Notes: a model not told the origin generated them from the letters alone. Positions 29,052 through 39,823 are shown, numbered from the stretch's first letter. The stretch is 64,000 nucleotides of DNA from Bacteroides zhangwenhongii (GCF_009193325.2 NZ_CP059856.1:1550001-1614000), one strand, 5' to 3'. Program-made: numbers and translations.

Positions 29052-32000
29052 CCACCTTCTTTTTCCCACCGAATTTCTCTTGCAATTTCTGCATCAGCTC
29101 ATAGAAATTAGGTACATAAACCGTAGCCAGCAACGTATTCATTGCCATACCGAATACCACTGCAGCCCCCAGTGCGATACGGCTTTCCGCACCTGCACCG
29201 GTAGCAAACAACAACGGCATTACTCCCAAAACGAAAGCAAATGATGTCATTAAAATCGGTCGCAGACGAACATGTCCCGCTTCAAACGCCGCATCACGGA
29301 TAGAATTCCCCTCAGCGCGGAAATCACGGGCAAACTCCACAATCAGAATTCCGTTCTTTGCCGAAAGCGCAATCAACAGGATAATACCAATCTGCGTATA
29401 AATACTTACCGGAGTCCCCATTATCAGACAACCAATCATCGCTCCCAACAATGCTACCGGCAAACCAATAACCGCCGCTACCGGACTAGTCCAACTTTCG
29501 TACTGCGCAGCCAACACTAAAAATGCAACAATCAAAGCCATGACCAGAACAATGGTCGTTGTATTCCCAGCCTGCGTTTCCTGGTATGCAACAGAAGTCC
29601 ATTCATACCCGAATTCATCACCTAACTGTTCCTTGAACAAAGCCTCCATCTCTTGAATAGCCTGCCCCGTACTGCTTCCCGGAGCCACATTGCAGGTCAA
29701 AGCCGCAGTAGAATACATATTATACCGGTTAATCTGATCTTGCCCCAACTGTTCTTCTACTTTAGTAAAAGAAGAGAAAGGCACCATCTCTCCCGCAGAA
29801 TTCGGCACACTCAACTTCAGCACATCATCAATCACCCTTTGCGCCTGATCACGCGCCTCGATCTTCACCTGATAGATACGTCCGAACTCTACAAAATCAT
29901 TCACATACGCCGCTCCCATATAATATCCCAGCGTAGAAAAGACATCATTCAAGGCAATACCCATAAATTGAACTTTATCCCGATCGATATTCAAAAAATA
30001 CTGCGGTACATTTGCTTGATACTGGCTGGATATAGAAGCCAGAGCAGGTTTTGTATGGTAAGAAGCCAATAAAGCATCGATAGCCTGCTGCATCTCCGTA
30101 GGTCCCAGATTTTTCCTATCCTCTACCTGAAGCTGCAGACCTCCCGAAGCTCCTAATCCCGGAATAGCCGGTGGAACCATAGCAAACACCTGCCCAGCTT
30201 GAATTGTCATATACGCCTCACCGTTGAAACGGTTGACTACAGCGGCAGCCGTGTGCTCCTTCCCTTTCCTTTCGTTCCAGTTTTTCAGTACGACAAAATA
30301 AGTAGCCGAATTACTCTGCTCACCACCTCCCATAACGGAAAAACCGGTAATACCTATATAGTTTTGTACCTCAGGGTACGAATCAAGTATGGCATTAATT
30401 TGATTTCCAACCGCTTGTGTACGCTCCAGACTGGCAGCAGGAGGCAATTGAACCACAGCAATGAAATATCCGTCATCTTCATCGGGAACAAACGTAGAAG
30501 GCCAGCGCATAAATAGAAGAACGGCAATAACTGTCAAAATGGCATAAGAGATAAAACTAAATCCCGGTCGTTTAAGCAGCCATTTAACGATTCCGTCATA
30601 TACTCCCTGCGTTTTATCATAAGCCTTATTGAATCCCCGATAGATAAAAAATTTGGAAGGTTTGCTCTTTTCGAGAAAAAGCGCGCAAAGCGCAGGTGTC
30701 AACGTCAATGAATTAAAACCGCTCAACACGGTCGAAGCAGCAATAGTCAACGCAAACTGCTTATATAGCTGGCCGGAAATTCCACTAATCAACATAGTAG
30801 GAACAAATACGGCAAGCAACACAAGAACCACGCCGACAATAGGGCCGGTAATCTCTCCCATCGCTTTTGTTACCGCTTCGCGAGGCGAGTATTGTCCGGT
30901 TTCCAGTAACCTCGAAGCGTTCTCCACCACCACTATCGCATCATCCACCACAATGGCGACTGCCAAAATCAATCCGAACAACGTCAATGTATTGATAGAG
31001 AAGCCAAATGCCGCCATCACAGCAAGAGTACCAATCAAAGAGACCGGAATGGTGAGACAAGGAATAATAACCGCCCTCCAATTCTGAAGGAACAAGAAAA
31101 TAACAAGCACCACCAGCAAAGTAGTCTCAAAGAACGTCACCATCACTTCATCAATGGAAGCATGAATCACATCCGTTGTATCCAACGTAACGTTATAAGT
31201 AACACCTGACGGAAAGTTCGCTCCCAATTCCTCCATTTTGGCTTTCACCCCTTTCGATACATCCAATGAGTTGGATCCCGGTTGCTGATAAATAGCGATG
31301 GCAGCCGTAGGTTTCCCATTCAGCCGGGATACCACTCCATAAGAAGCAGAACCCAGATCAATCCGTGCAATATCTTTCAGGCGAAGCATTGCTCCGTCCT
31401 TTTCCGTACGGATGATGATATTGCCAAACTGTTCCGGTGAGGTAAGTCTCCCCTGCACATTCAACGTATACTGAAACGCATTCTTATTATCCTGTCCGAT
31501 AGGTTGACCGATATACCCGGCAGAAACCTCTACGTTCTGCGCCTGAATGGCCTGATAGACTTGTTGCGGTGAAATATTGCGAATCCGCATAGCTTCAGGA
31601 TCCAGCCAGACACGCATAGAATAATCTCCGGCTCCCATGACATTTACCGCACCGACCCCCGGCACACGGGTTAATTGGTCGACAAGATTTAATTTCGCAT
31701 AGTTGGTAAGGTACAAACTGTTATAGACAGAATCCTGCGAAGCCATCGTCAAGAACATAACGATGTTCGAAGATTGTTTCTGTACAGTCACTCCCTGCAC
31801 CACCACCGGTTCCGGAAGTGATGATTGCGCGATACTCACCCTGTTTTGCACTTGCACGGTTGCCATGTCAATATCCGTTCCAACGGCAAAAGTGATAGTC
31901 AGGGAGTATGCTCCCGAAGATGAAGAGTTGGAAGACATATAAAGCATACCATCTACTCCATTCACCTGCTGTTCGATAGGAATACCTACCGTTTGGGCTA

Positions 32001-32172
32001 CCGTCTCGGCATTTGCACCCGGATAAACGGCCGATACTTGTACCGTCGGTGGTGTAATCTCCGGAAATTGCGCTACCGGCAATATATTTAGTGTCACCAG
32101 ACCGGCTACCACAATAAGCAATGCAAGCACCGTAGCGAAGATCGGTCGGTTTATAAAAAATTTAGAAAACAT
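29044..32172 (-). CDS. RND efflux pump inner-membrane transporter
   Basis: 1042 residues, AcrB/MexB size. Twelve membrane spans, with [19 protein letters not shown] at the N terminus, two large periplasmic loops, and the proton-relay pair Asp-Asp in [12 protein letters not shown] in TM4. The periplasmic loop has the GGL-containing substrate region. It exports drugs and detergents using the proton gradient, as a trimer docked to its adaptor and outer-membrane channel. Last gene of the operon OMF-adaptor-transporter, 46 bp after the adaptor. Confidence 0.95.
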   Translation of the reverse strand: MFSKFFINRPIFATVLALLIVVAGLVTLNILPVAQFPEITPPTVQVSAVYPGANAETVAQTVGIPIEQQVNGVDGMLYMSSNSSSSGAYSLTITFAVGTDIDMATVQVQNRVSIAQSSLPEPVVVQGVTVQKQSSNIVMFLTMASQDSVYNSLYLTNYAKLNLVDQLTRVPGVGAVNVMGAGDYSMRVWLDPEAMRIRNISPQQVYQAIQAQNVEVSAGYIGQPIGQDNKNAFQYTLNVQGRLTSPEQFGNIIIRTEKDGAMLRLKDIARIDLGSASYGVVSRLNGKPTAAIAIYQQPGSNSLDVSKGVKAKMEELGANFPSGVTYNVTLDTTDVIHASIDEVMVTFFETTLLVVLVIFLFLQNWRAVIIPCLTIPVSLIGTLAVMAAFGFSINTLTLFGLILAVAIVVDDAIVVVENASRLLETGQYSPREAVTKAMGEITGPIVGVVLVLLAVFVPTMLISGISGQLYKQFALTIAASTVLSGFNSLTLTPALCALFLEKSKPSKFFIYRGFNKAYDKTQGVYDGIVKWLLKRPGFSFISYAILTVIAVLLFMRWPSTFVPDEDDGYFIAVVQLPPAASLERTQAVGNQINAILDSYPEVQNYIGITGFSVMGGGEQSNSATYFVVLKNWNERKGKEHTAAAVVNRFNGEAYMTIQAGQVFAMVPPAIPGLGASGGLQLQVEDRKNLGPTEMQQAIDALLASYHTKPALASISSQYQANVPQYFLNIDRDKVQFMGIALNDVFSTLGYYMGAAYVNDFVEFGRIYQVKIEARDQAQRVIDDVLKLSVPNSAGEMVPFSSFTKVEEQLGQDQINRYNMYSTAALTCNVAPGSSTGQAIQEMEALFKEQLGDEFGYEWTSVAYQETQAGNTTTIVLVMALIVAFLVLAAQYESWTSPVAAVIGLPVALLGAMIGCLIMGTPVSIYTQIGIILLIALSAKNGILIVEFARDFRAEGNSIRDAAFEAGHVRLRPILMTSFAFVLGVMPLLFATGAGAESRIALGAAVVFGMAMNTLLATVYVPNFYELMQKLQEKFGGKKKVAG

Positions 32173-32218
32173 AGATCTATAAGTTTAGGATTAATACTTG
32201 AAATGAAAGAACTACTCT

Positions 32219-33328
32219 TTAAGGTACAGGCTTTACCTTCATTCCATCTCTGACTTTCATCAGAGCTTCCGTGACATACCGCTCTTGAGGAGAAATGCCC
32301 TCCAATACCTGACGCAGGGTATCACCCATTAACTGCCCCACCTCAATATGACGGTAACGAACTATGTTCGAGTCATTTACGACATACAGAAATTTACCTA
32401 ACTGATCCGTTCCTATAGAAGCTTCCTTCACCAATACAGCATTTGAGGCTTCGCCATAAGGAAGAGTTATGCTCACATACAACCCGCTTTTCAAAAGCCC
32501 TTTCGGATTATCAAAATTAGCGCGTACCATCAATGTTCCCGTACTCATATCCACATTCGGGGATAAATAATCCAACACGGCAGGATAAGACTCCGTGCCA
32601 TCCTTACCTAATTGTACCATAATCTTTTGCGGCAGGTTCTTTGCCGATTGATTGTCATTCATCGCCATGCCCAACCACTGATTGTCCGCTACATTAAAAT
32701 ACGCATACATCTGATTATCCTTATAGATAGTAGCCAAAGTAACGGGCTGTAAAGATCCTCCCACATAACTCCCTATGTCCACAGTCGATTTCGTGATAGT
32801 CCCGTCAAACGGAGCACGCACATAACAATATCCCAGATTCGTATGCGCCGTACTCAAAGCGGCTTCCGCATTATTCACAGCCGCGATCCCCTCTGTCACA
32901 TTGGCTTCCGACTGTAGCAGTTGTATCTGACTCACCGCATCACTTTTGATAGCCTCTTTCATACGGCTGTAATTACTGCGTGCGTACTCCAGCTGCGCCT
33001 GAGCTGTTTGCAGATCCGCTTTCGCCTGTTCCACCTTATCCTTATATAATGTAGGCTCGATGACAAAAAGTAACTGTCCTTTCTTTACCCTTCCTCCCGG
33101 AGTATAGGAGGTAGACTGCAAAGTCCCGTTTACCCTGGCCACAAGATTTACCGTTTGCTCCGTTGTCAGGTATCCCGGGTAATCTTTCGTCAGAGTAATG
33201 TCCTTCACTACCGGTTTAGCCACGCTAATTTCAGGAGTAGGCATTCCTCCCATTGCTCCTGTGCTTTTCTTCTCCTTGCATCCTGTCAATATGGGTAGCG
33301 CAAGAAAGATATACATTAGTTTTTTCAT
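32219..33328 (-). CDS. RND efflux periplasmic adaptor (membrane fusion protein)
   Basis: 369 residues. A lipoprotein signal ends in LTG-C near residue 17. Lipoyl-like halves flank an alpha-helical hairpin (about 95-165, QAKADLQTAQAQLEYARSNY), followed by beta-barrel and membrane-proximal domains, as in AcrA/MexA. It links the transporter to the outer-membrane factor. Middle gene of the operon, 37 bp after the OMF gene. Confidence 0.93.
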   Translation of the reverse strand: MKKLMYIFLALPILTGCKEKKSTGAMGGMPTPEISVAKPVVKDITLTKDYPGYLTTEQTVNLVARVNGTLQSTSYTPGGRVKKGQLLFVIEPTLYKDKVEQAKADLQTAQAQLEYARSNYSRMKEAIKSDAVSQIQLLQSEANVTEGIAAVNNAEAALSTAHTNLGYCYVRAPFDGTITKSTVDIGSYVGGSLQPVTLATIYKDNQMYAYFNVADNQWLGMAMNDNQSAKNLPQKIMVQLGKDGTESYPAVLDYLSPNVDMSTGTLMVRANFDNPKGLLKSGLYVSITLPYGEASNAVLVKEASIGTDQLGKFLYVVNDSNIVRYRHIEVGQLMGDTLRQVLEGISPQERYVTEALMKVRDGMKVKPVP

Positions 33329-33365
33329 ATCCGTTCGGTTATATTTTTTATTTATAGATTCTTTT

Positions 33366-34763
33366 TTATTCTCTCCAGCCTCCGCCCAATGCTTTATAAA
33401 GGGTTATCAGTTGTAATAACGAACTGCCTTCCGCTTGCACCAGCTGATTCTCATAAGATAGCAGAGAACGTTGGGCGTCGAGCACATTCTGGAACGGTGA
33501 AAGCCCCTGTTTATAAAGTTCTAAAGAAAGTTTCAACGTCTCCACACCTTGATTGCGCACCTCCCTCAACGCCACAATCTGCTTGATGGAATTACGATAA
33601 GCATTCATCGCATTATCCGTTTCCTGCACAGCAGTCAGAACCGTTTGATTAAATTGATTGATCGTTTCGTCCAATTGAGCTTTTGCCAGTCTGGTGGCAT
33701 TTACCAATTGTCCTCCACTGAAGATTGTCCAACTCAATGCCGGAGCAATCTCATAAGTCATGCTTTTACTCTTCACCAGATCCTTTAAATCGCGGGCAGC
33801 ATAGCCAAACGAACCTTTCAGAAAAACTTTCGGCAACCAATCGGCCTTAGAAGCTCCGAGTAACGCTGCCTGCGCATTCACATTCCGTTCCGCACTCCGT
33901 ACATCGGGTCTTCTCAATAATAAATCGACAGGCATACCCACTCCGATCGGTTCCATATAATCGGGTAAAGTCCCCACCGTTTCCAGCACCGGACGAATCT
34001 CCTGAGGATACATTCCAAGCAAAACGGCTAGTGTCGTGATATACTGGTTGATACCTGCTTCCAATTGTGGAATGGACGCTCTCGTGCTATACAAAACCGA
34101 CTTAGCCTGTGCCACGTCCAATTTAGCAACAAGTCCGGTGTTATAACGTACTTCCGTGATTTTCAGCACTTTTTCCTGCGAAGCGACATTCTTCTTCACC
34201 ACCTCAAGCTGCTGCTGAAATTCCCGTAGATTGATATAAGCTGAGGCCACCTCGGCCGCCATAGAAATCATCACCCCCGTATACTCCTCTTTACTTGCAG
34301 CAAAATTCTCTTTCTGCGCTTTCACACGCTTACGGATACTGCCGAATACATCCACTTCCCAACTCATACTGAGTGATGCGCCATAATAATGTTCCGTAGA
34401 TTGAGGAGCGGTACTGATATTGCCGCTTGTCTCCTCGCGAGTCCATCCGGCATTCAATCCGATAGAAGGGAAAAAGTTACTGCGCTCCATCCAAAGATTG
34501 GCACGAGCAGCAGATATGCGGTTAATAGCCATCGCAACAGAGAAATTGCGGTCTACCGCCAAAGCGATCAGAGAATCCAGCTTGGTGTCCCGGAAAGATT
34601 TCCACCAATAATCATCCACAGGAAGCGTCTGTTGAAATACTTGTCCACTCTCCTCCCATTCATCAGGAAGAGGCGCCTTCAGATAACGGTTTGCAGTTTG
34701 CCCAACCGCAGATACAGTAGAAAAAAACATAAAGAGCGATATGCCCCACATTCGTATATTCAT
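33366..34763 (-). CDS. RND efflux outer-membrane factor (TolC/OprM family)
   Basis: 465 residues. Signal peptide at about 1-21 (STVSAVGQ), then two OEP repeats with long coiled-coil helices; visible conserved pieces are MSWEVDVFG near 128, LLLRRPDVRSAERNV near 280, and LSYENQLVQAEG near 440. No lipid-attachment cysteine is present at the signal end, unlike OprM. It is the first gene of the operon, whereas in proteobacterial pumps it is usually last. No convincing -7 box is seen upstream. Confidence 0.92.
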   Translation of the reverse strand: MNIRMWGISLFMFFSTVSAVGQTANRYLKAPLPDEWEESGQVFQQTLPVDDYWWKSFRDTKLDSLIALAVDRNFSVAMAINRISAARANLWMERSNFFPSIGLNAGWTREETSGNISTAPQSTEHYYGASLSMSWEVDVFGSIRKRVKAQKENFAASKEEYTGVMISMAAEVASAYINLREFQQQLEVVKKNVASQEKVLKITEVRYNTGLVAKLDVAQAKSVLYSTRASIPQLEAGINQYITTLAVLLGMYPQEIRPVLETVGTLPDYMEPIGVGMPVDLLLRRPDVRSAERNVNAQAALLGASKADWLPKVFLKGSFGYAARDLKDLVKSKSMTYEIAPALSWTIFSGGQLVNATRLAKAQLDETINQFNQTVLTAVQETDNAMNAYRNSIKQIVALREVRNQGVETLKLSLELYKQGLSPFQNVLDAQRSLLSYENQLVQAEGSSLLQLITLYKALGGGWRE

Positions 34764-34843
34764 ATCAGTTCAGGTTTTTATGAAATGATATGATAACAAC
34801 CAAAGGTTTGGTTTGTTTATTTTGGGTATGTTAAGAAAGGGGA

Positions 34844-34872
34844 TAAAAAAAGCCCCGCATGATGCGGAGCTT
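34844..34872 (-). terminator. Terminator of the zinc-ribbon protein operon
   Basis: 10-bp stem with one G-U pair (34851-34860 and 34862-34871) followed on the minus strand by seven T, 28 bp after the stop at 34900. Confidence 0.88.
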
Positions 34873-34899
34873 TGAAATATATAATCAAAAAGCGGTAGA

Positions 34900-35730
34900 T
34901 TATTCTGCACTTTTTCTTCTGATCGCTCTTTTGGTTGTTGGCGCGGGAGCTTCTTCAGCCTTGTGTTCAATCTGTACACCAGCCAATTCCGGGTCAATCA
35001 TGATACGTCCGCAATATTCGCAAACGATCACCTTCTTACGAGAGCGGATATCCAATTGTCTCTGAGGCGGAATCTTGTTAAAGCAACCACCGCACGCGTC
35101 ACGTTGTACATATACGATACCCAGTCCGTTACGAGAATTTTTACGTATACGTTTGAATGACTGCAATAGACGCGGCTCAATTTTAGTTTCCAGATCTTTG
35201 GCTTTGTCTCTCAACTTTTCTTCTTCCTGCTTGGTTTCAGAGATAATCTCATCCAACTCGCTCTTCTTCTGTTCGAGGTCTTTTTGTCTTTCATCCAAGA
35301 CCTGTTCGTTTTTCACAACTTCACCCTCTTTCTCTTCTTTGTCTGCAGAATACTCCTTGATTCTCTTCTCACAAAGCTCGATCTCCAACGTCTGGAATTC
35401 AATTTCTTTTGTCAGGAAGTCATATTCACGGTTGTTGCGAACATTGTCTTGCTGTGACTTATATTTTTCAACCGAAGCCTTAGCCGTTTCAATCTCTACC
35501 TTCTTACCGGCAATAGCAGCTTTCAATTCATCTACTTCAGCTTTAATCTTGTCGATACGAGTACTCAAACCGGCAATCTCATCTTCAAGGTCTTGCACTT
35601 CCAACGGAAGTTCACCTCTCAATGTTTTGATCTCGTCAATCTTAGACAACATAGTTTGCAGCTGGAACAGTGTCTTCAGTTTCTGTTCTACCGTCAACTC
35701 ATTCGGATCTTTTTTTGCTTCTCTAGCCAT
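34900..35730 (-). CDS. Coiled-coil protein with C4 zinc ribbon
   Basis: 276 residues. Residues about 10-190 form a long antiparallel coiled coil rich in E, K and L. The C-terminal part has two CxxC pairs (CGGC near 203 and CEYC near 225), the zf-RING_7 / CT398-like arrangement, and an Ala/Pro/Lys-rich tail. Proteins of this type are thought to bind nucleic acids or the sigma/flagellar machinery in some phyla; here the role is unknown. It follows the Nif3 gene by 5 bp, and the same pairing is common across bacteria. Confidence 0.82.
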   Translation of the reverse strand: MAREAKKDPNELTVEQKLKTLFQLQTMLSKIDEIKTLRGELPLEVQDLEDEIAGLSTRIDKIKAEVDELKAAIAGKKVEIETAKASVEKYKSQQDNVRNNREYDFLTKEIEFQTLEIELCEKRIKEYSADKEEKEGEVVKNEQVLDERQKDLEQKKSELDEIISETKQEEEKLRDKAKDLETKIEPRLLQSFKRIRKNSRNGLGIVYVQRDACGGCFNKIPPQRQLDIRSRKKVIVCEYCGRIMIDPELAGVQIEHKAEEAPAPTTKRAIRRKSAE

Positions 35731-35735
35731 TTTAC

Positions 35736-36533
35736 TTATAAATATTTTATGGGATTCGTATTTATTTTACTCGATTGGAGTGCAAAATTTGGAAATAAAT
35801 CCCGGATTATAGAATAAAAAATTTCTTTTGTATATTGTTCGCTTTCATAATGACCGATTTCCGCCATCAGAATATCGCCCTCATGACCAAAATAATCATG
35901 ATATTTAATTTCACCCGTGATAAAGACATCCGCACCTGCCCGGATGGCCTGTGGAAGCAAAAAAGCTCCTGCGCCACCACACAACGCTACTTTCTGTATC
36001 TCCCTGCCTGTCAGTCTATTATGACGTACACAGCCTACCTCAAAAGTTTTCTTTATACGTTTCAGGAATTCAAGTTCTGTTTCAGGTTCATCCAATTCGC
36101 CCACAATACCCGCACCTGCCTGCGTCAAGTCGTCTTGCAGGCTGTTCTCTTTCGGTTCAAGCACTTGCAGATTCTTCAAACCTATTTTTTCAGCTATCTT
36201 ATAGTTAACTCCCCCGTATGCATTATCCAGATTAGTATGCGCTGAATAGATCACAATATCATTCTTTATTGCCTTCAGTATGCAACGTTCCACATAATCT
36301 TTGCCCGTAATGGATTTATAGCCTTTGAAAATGAGCGGATGATGTGATATAACGAGGTTGTACCCCAATGCGATAGCTTCATCCAGCACTGCTTCGGTAA
36401 CGTCAAGACACAACAAAGCCCCTGTTGCTTCCGCTTCTGTCAATCCGATTTGCAGGCCGGCATTATCAAATCCGTCTTGCAATGGCAGAGGCGCGAATCG
36501 TTCAAGGGCGCTTACTATTTGCTTAATTTTCAT
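35736..36533 (-). CDS. Nif3-like dinuclear metal-centre protein
   Basis: 265 residues from ATG 36533. Conserved pieces of the YbgI/YqfO family: GFDNAGLQIG near 21, ISHHPLIFKG near 62 with the metal-binding His pair, YSAHTNLDNAYGGVN near 97, and GEIKYHD plus GHYESEQ near the C terminus. The protein forms a toroidal hexamer with two metal ions; a GTP-cyclohydrolase-like or hydrolase function has been proposed for relatives. An in-frame ATG at 36557 lies before the expected transcription start. It is paired with the zinc-ribbon gene. Confidence 0.88.
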   Translation of the reverse strand: MKIKQIVSALERFAPLPLQDGFDNAGLQIGLTEAEATGALLCLDVTEAVLDEAIALGYNLVISHHPLIFKGYKSITGKDYVERCILKAIKNDIVIYSAHTNLDNAYGGVNYKIAEKIGLKNLQVLEPKENSLQDDLTQAGAGIVGELDEPETELEFLKRIKKTFEVGCVRHNRLTGREIQKVALCGGAGAFLLPQAIRAGADVFITGEIKYHDYFGHEGDILMAEIGHYESEQYTKEIFYSIIRDLFPNFALQSSKINTNPIKYL

Positions 36534-36554
36534 TATTGATAGAAAATTTGGTTG

Positions 36555-36562
36555 CAAAGATA
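36555..36562 (-). promoter_or_regulatory. -7 element of the Nif3 / zinc-ribbon operon
   Basis: Minus-strand TATCTTTG, an exact consensus match, 22 bp before the preferred start. Confidence 0.6.
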
Positions 36563-36615
36563 ATAAATTAAATAGTTATGCGCATAACTTCCTCATCGTT
36601 TTTTTCGTGTGACTG

Positions 36616-37410
36616 TCATTTCTTGGATTCTTTAGTCACTTCCAACAGTTTTCCGTATGCATCGAACGAACGTCGTGAAGCCAATGAGATAGTAATCATC
36701 AACGACAACATGGATGCGGCGAAAGTAATCACCATAATCATCATTTGATATTTGATAGCGACATTCGGGCTGCTTCCCCCCAGAATCTGCCCGATCATCG
36801 TACCGGGAAAAGCAACCAGCCCCATGACCGCGATATTCGCAATCAAAGGACTGAAAGATTTAATAATGGCCTGCCGGATAAATGGAGCTTGGGCTTCCTG
36901 CCTTGTAGCCCCATTCCCCAATAAATACCGATACAATTGTTGTTCACGTTTCAGCCCGCTATAATAGGTATTCAAAGCGATAACATTGCTCGACAACATA
37001 TTCCCCATCAGAATACCGAATATCGGAATAAAATATTGGGCACTGAAAATATTATCCAATTGAAGGACAACCCCGATAAAGTAAAGCCCTATTAACACAA
37101 CACTACAGAAAAAGCCGACCGTAATGGGGATTAACAGAATACTTCGTTTCAACTGGGTACGTACCAATGCGGTTTGTCCGGCTACAAATATCATAACGAC
37201 CACCCAAAGGAAATTAATAAAAGGATTATTCCATAAAAAGAGGTATTTCAGATACATACCGATAAGAAACAGTTGGATAATCATCCGTAATGTGCCAATC
37301 ACAGCAGGTTTTAGCAGTCCTGTCTTGAATTTCCACAGATAAAAGAATGGAATGGCAAGCAGAAGCAAACCTACAAGAAGATTATAATATGATATGTCAA
37401 TCGTTCCCAC
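36616..37410 (-). CDS. ABC transporter permease, FetB/UPF0014 type
   Basis: 264 residues with about seven hydrophobic segments. Family hallmarks include QTALVRTQLKRS near 90, GNMLSSNVIALN near 150 and FPGTMIGQILGGSSP near 205. E. coli FetB with FetA exports iron and helps in oxidative stress. The gene is 31 bp after the ATPase gene on the same strand, which supports a two-component exporter. The substrate here is not shown by sequence. Confidence 0.88.
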   Translation of the reverse strand: MGTIDISYYNLLVGLLLLAIPFFYLWKFKTGLLKPAVIGTLRMIIQLFLIGMYLKYLFLWNNPFINFLWVVVMIFVAGQTALVRTQLKRSILLIPITVGFFCSVVLIGLYFIGVVLQLDNIFSAQYFIPIFGILMGNMLSSNVIALNTYYSGLKREQQLYRYLLGNGATRQEAQAPFIRQAIIKSFSPLIANIAVMGLVAFPGTMIGQILGGSSPNVAIKYQMMIMVITFAASMLSLMITISLASRRSFDAYGKLLEVTKESKK

Positions 37411-37441
37411 TATATAGTTTAGTATTCTATCTGGTTCTTAA

Positions 37442-38062
37442 TTATAGTTCTATTACATAATGGCATCCCGCTGCAAAGTCTTTGTCGTGAGATACCGCCA
37501 ACACTGCCGCCCCTCTTTCTGCCTGCCGCCGAAAAAAAGACAATACTTTATCAGTCGCCCCCGCATCCAATGTAGACGTCGGTTCGTCAATGATAATCAA
37601 CGGTTTATCAAGCATTGCAGCCACAGCCAATGTTATACGCTGGCGCTGTCCGCCGGATACCTCATTCACTCTCTTTGCATATAATTCGTGTTCCAAACCC
37701 AATTCGTCAAAACAAGCGTATAATCTCTCCTCCGAAAAGGGTACGGAACGATTCACTTTCAGCTCAAACGGAAGGGTAACCATATCTTTCACCCACTCAA
37801 ACGGCAGTGCCAATTCTTGGGGAATCCATGCAATCTGTCGCCGGACGACATCTATGGTCGATATATCCAGCAATGTCCCTCCCACTTGAATGGTCCCTTC
37901 TCTTAACGGCACAAATCCCATCACCGCATTCAACAATGAAGTTTTTCCGCAACCGGACTGCCCCACGATGCAAGCGGTTTCTCCCTGTTCCAGATTCAGA
38001 TTAAAACCGGAGAAAAGCACTTCTGTCCCAAAAGCAATACAGGCATTATTGATATGCAACAT
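37442..38062 (-). CDS. ABC transporter ATP-binding protein, FetA-like
   Basis: 206 residues, a minimal nucleotide-binding domain. Walker A GQSGCGKTS near 34-42, Q loop WIPQELALP, signature VSGGQRQR near 133 and Walker B LIIIDEPTS near 155 followed by the H-loop His in VSHDKD. All catalytic elements are present. It powers the UPF0014 permease encoded next. The gene starts 58 bp after the ATPase/nuclease gene, with no terminator between, so readthrough is possible. Confidence 0.9.
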   Translation of the reverse strand: MLHINNACIAFGTEVLFSGFNLNLEQGETACIVGQSGCGKTSLLNAVMGFVPLREGTIQVGGTLLDISTIDVVRRQIAWIPQELALPFEWVKDMVTLPFELKVNRSVPFSEERLYACFDELGLEHELYAKRVNEVSGGQRQRITLAVAAMLDKPLIIIDEPTSTLDAGATDKVLSFFRRQAERGAAVLAVSHDKDFAAGCHYVIEL

Positions 38063-38120
38063 GACTCATCTTTCTAAAATTCTCATCAAAAGCACATAAG
38101 AAACATTCATATTATAATAC

Positions 38121-39671
38121 TTATTCCACTATCCATCTTTCAATATTCCGAGTCTTGGCACTAAAATTCACTCCTACCTTAAAAATCCTTCGCCCGTCAT
38201 TTTCAAAGGGCCTAGCATAATGCTTCTCATTTATCTGCTGTAAAGCCTCCTCAGCCGTACCTTCTAATTTAAACTCCATAATATAAATAAACTTATCTGT
38301 TTGCAAAAGGAGATCAATACGTCCTTGACTAGTATGATATTCCGCTTTTACATAAAAACCGACAAGTTTAAATACGATAAAAAGAACATTTTGATAATGT
38401 AATTCCAGATCACGAATCAATTCATAGGGAGTATCCGCAAAGAAGCTTTGAAGACGATGGAAGAAAGAGTTGTAGTCTCCGGATTCTACCTCACGGACAA
38501 ACTTCTGAATTTCAAAAGAAGCTTCTACAGCACTGGTATTAGCGTAAAAAGGCATAAGATATTTTACAAACCCTTCTTCCACCTCACGATTCGGGAAACC
38601 TAAACGATAACTATCAAAACGGTTGTCGTAACCTTTAATCGTCAAATAACCACTCTGATAGATTACAGGAATAGGATTATCGGAAGTGGAATCAATACTA
38701 TTCAGAACATCGGCACTAGTTTCTTCATGTGCCATTCGGTGAAGATCATAATGATGTTTTTTCAATAATTCAACCAAATAGGTAGGTGTACCCGTTTCAA
38801 ACCAATAGTTACCAAACACATTATATTTGAGAGTATTCAATACGCTAAATGGATTATAGATACCCACTGAGTTATGAGTAAAATGATAGCCGTCGTATCT
38901 TTCACGCATTTCAGTGCATATTCCATCATACGTCAACCCTTGCTCGTCAGCAAATTCATGCAGTTCAGTTTCAAAATTTTCATAGAGTTCACGTTCACTG
39001 ATTCCACATATCTCTACATATTGCTGACGCATAGAGATATCCTCCAAATTATTCAAATCACTAAATACACTTACTTTACCAAACTTAGTTACTCCGGTAA
39101 GCATAGCAAATCTGATACAGCCGTCCTTGCTTTTCAAAGCTCCATAAAAAGCTTTTAATGTATTACGAAAACTCTCTTGAAGTACATCATTGCCGATAGC
39201 TTGCAACATGGGTTTATCATATTCATCCACGAGAATAACAACACTTTGCCCCTCCTTCTCACAGGCACGTCCGATTATCCCCTCAAAACGCATGGCAAGA
39301 GAGGTCTCGGCAGGTTCGGCTCCATACATTTTCTCCCACTCCACTAATACACGATTCAGTTTATTTTCCAAACTTGCCGGTGTATCATATTTTTCTGTGT
39401 TAAGGTCAATATGAAGAATAGGATATGTAAGCCATTCCTTTTCCAATTTTTTTATAGCCAACCCCTCGAATAATTCTTTCTTTCCTTGAAAATAAGCTTC
39501 AAGTGTAGAAAGCAGCAAACTTTTCCCAAAACGACGAGGGCGGCTCAAGAAATAATAGCTACCCGTTTTTGCCATTTGGTAGATCAAAGCCGTTTTATCT
39601 ATATAGCAATAGCCTCCTTTTCGTATCTTTTCAAAGTTCTGTATGCCAATCGGATATATCTTATTACTCAT
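38121..39671 (-). CDS. AAA-ATPase-like protein with C-terminal PD-(D/E)XK nuclease domain
   Basis: 516 residues. N-terminal AAA-ATPase-like domain (PF09820 type): Walker A SRPRRFGKS near 43-51, Walker B VILVDEYDKPM near 143. C-terminal PD-(D/E)XK_9-type domain: RIDLLLQ followed by IMEFKLEG near 455-475, where D, E and K are all present. Members occur in many copies in Bacteroides and other gut bacteria, often in accessory DNA. The function is unknown; defence or mobile-element links have been suggested on fold alone. It has its own promoter and marks the left edge of the accessory block. Confidence 0.85.
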   Translation of the reverse strand: MSNKIYPIGIQNFEKIRKGGYCYIDKTALIYQMAKTGSYYFLSRPRRFGKSLLLSTLEAYFQGKKELFEGLAIKKLEKEWLTYPILHIDLNTEKYDTPASLENKLNRVLVEWEKMYGAEPAETSLAMRFEGIIGRACEKEGQSVVILVDEYDKPMLQAIGNDVLQESFRNTLKAFYGALKSKDGCIRFAMLTGVTKFGKVSVFSDLNNLEDISMRQQYVEICGISERELYENFETELHEFADEQGLTYDGICTEMRERYDGYHFTHNSVGIYNPFSVLNTLKYNVFGNYWFETGTPTYLVELLKKHHYDLHRMAHEETSADVLNSIDSTSDNPIPVIYQSGYLTIKGYDNRFDSYRLGFPNREVEEGFVKYLMPFYANTSAVEASFEIQKFVREVESGDYNSFFHRLQSFFADTPYELIRDLELHYQNVLFIVFKLVGFYVKAEYHTSQGRIDLLLQTDKFIYIMEFKLEGTAEEALQQINEKHYARPFENDGRRIFKVGVNFSAKTRNIERWIVE

Positions 39672-39701
39672 TTATACTCATATTTTTAGAGTTGATAGAT
39701 A

Positions 39702-39734
39702 CAAAGATAAGCTTTTTCTACTCAATAAAACAAA
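39702..39734 (-). promoter_or_regulatory. Promoter of the AAA-ATPase/nuclease gene
   Basis: On the minus strand TTTG (39731-39734), a 21-bp spacer and TATCTTTG (39702-39709); start codon 31 bp downstream. Confidence 0.75.
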
Positions 39735-39736
39735 GT

Positions 39737-39762
39737 CGGGTACAAAAAAACTTTTGTACCCG
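39737..39762 (-). terminator. Hairpin at the end of the small-gene operon
   Basis: 11-bp perfect inverted repeat CGGGTACAAAA / TTTTGTACCCG (39737-39747 and 39752-39762), 61 bp after the last small gene. The following bases on the minus strand are T-rich but interrupted, so termination may be partial. Confidence 0.65.
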
Positions 39763-39823
39763 AGAACTTAAAACTAAGAATGACTTTTATTCTTGTCTGT
39801 TTTTACTTCTTCTTTTGTCATTT

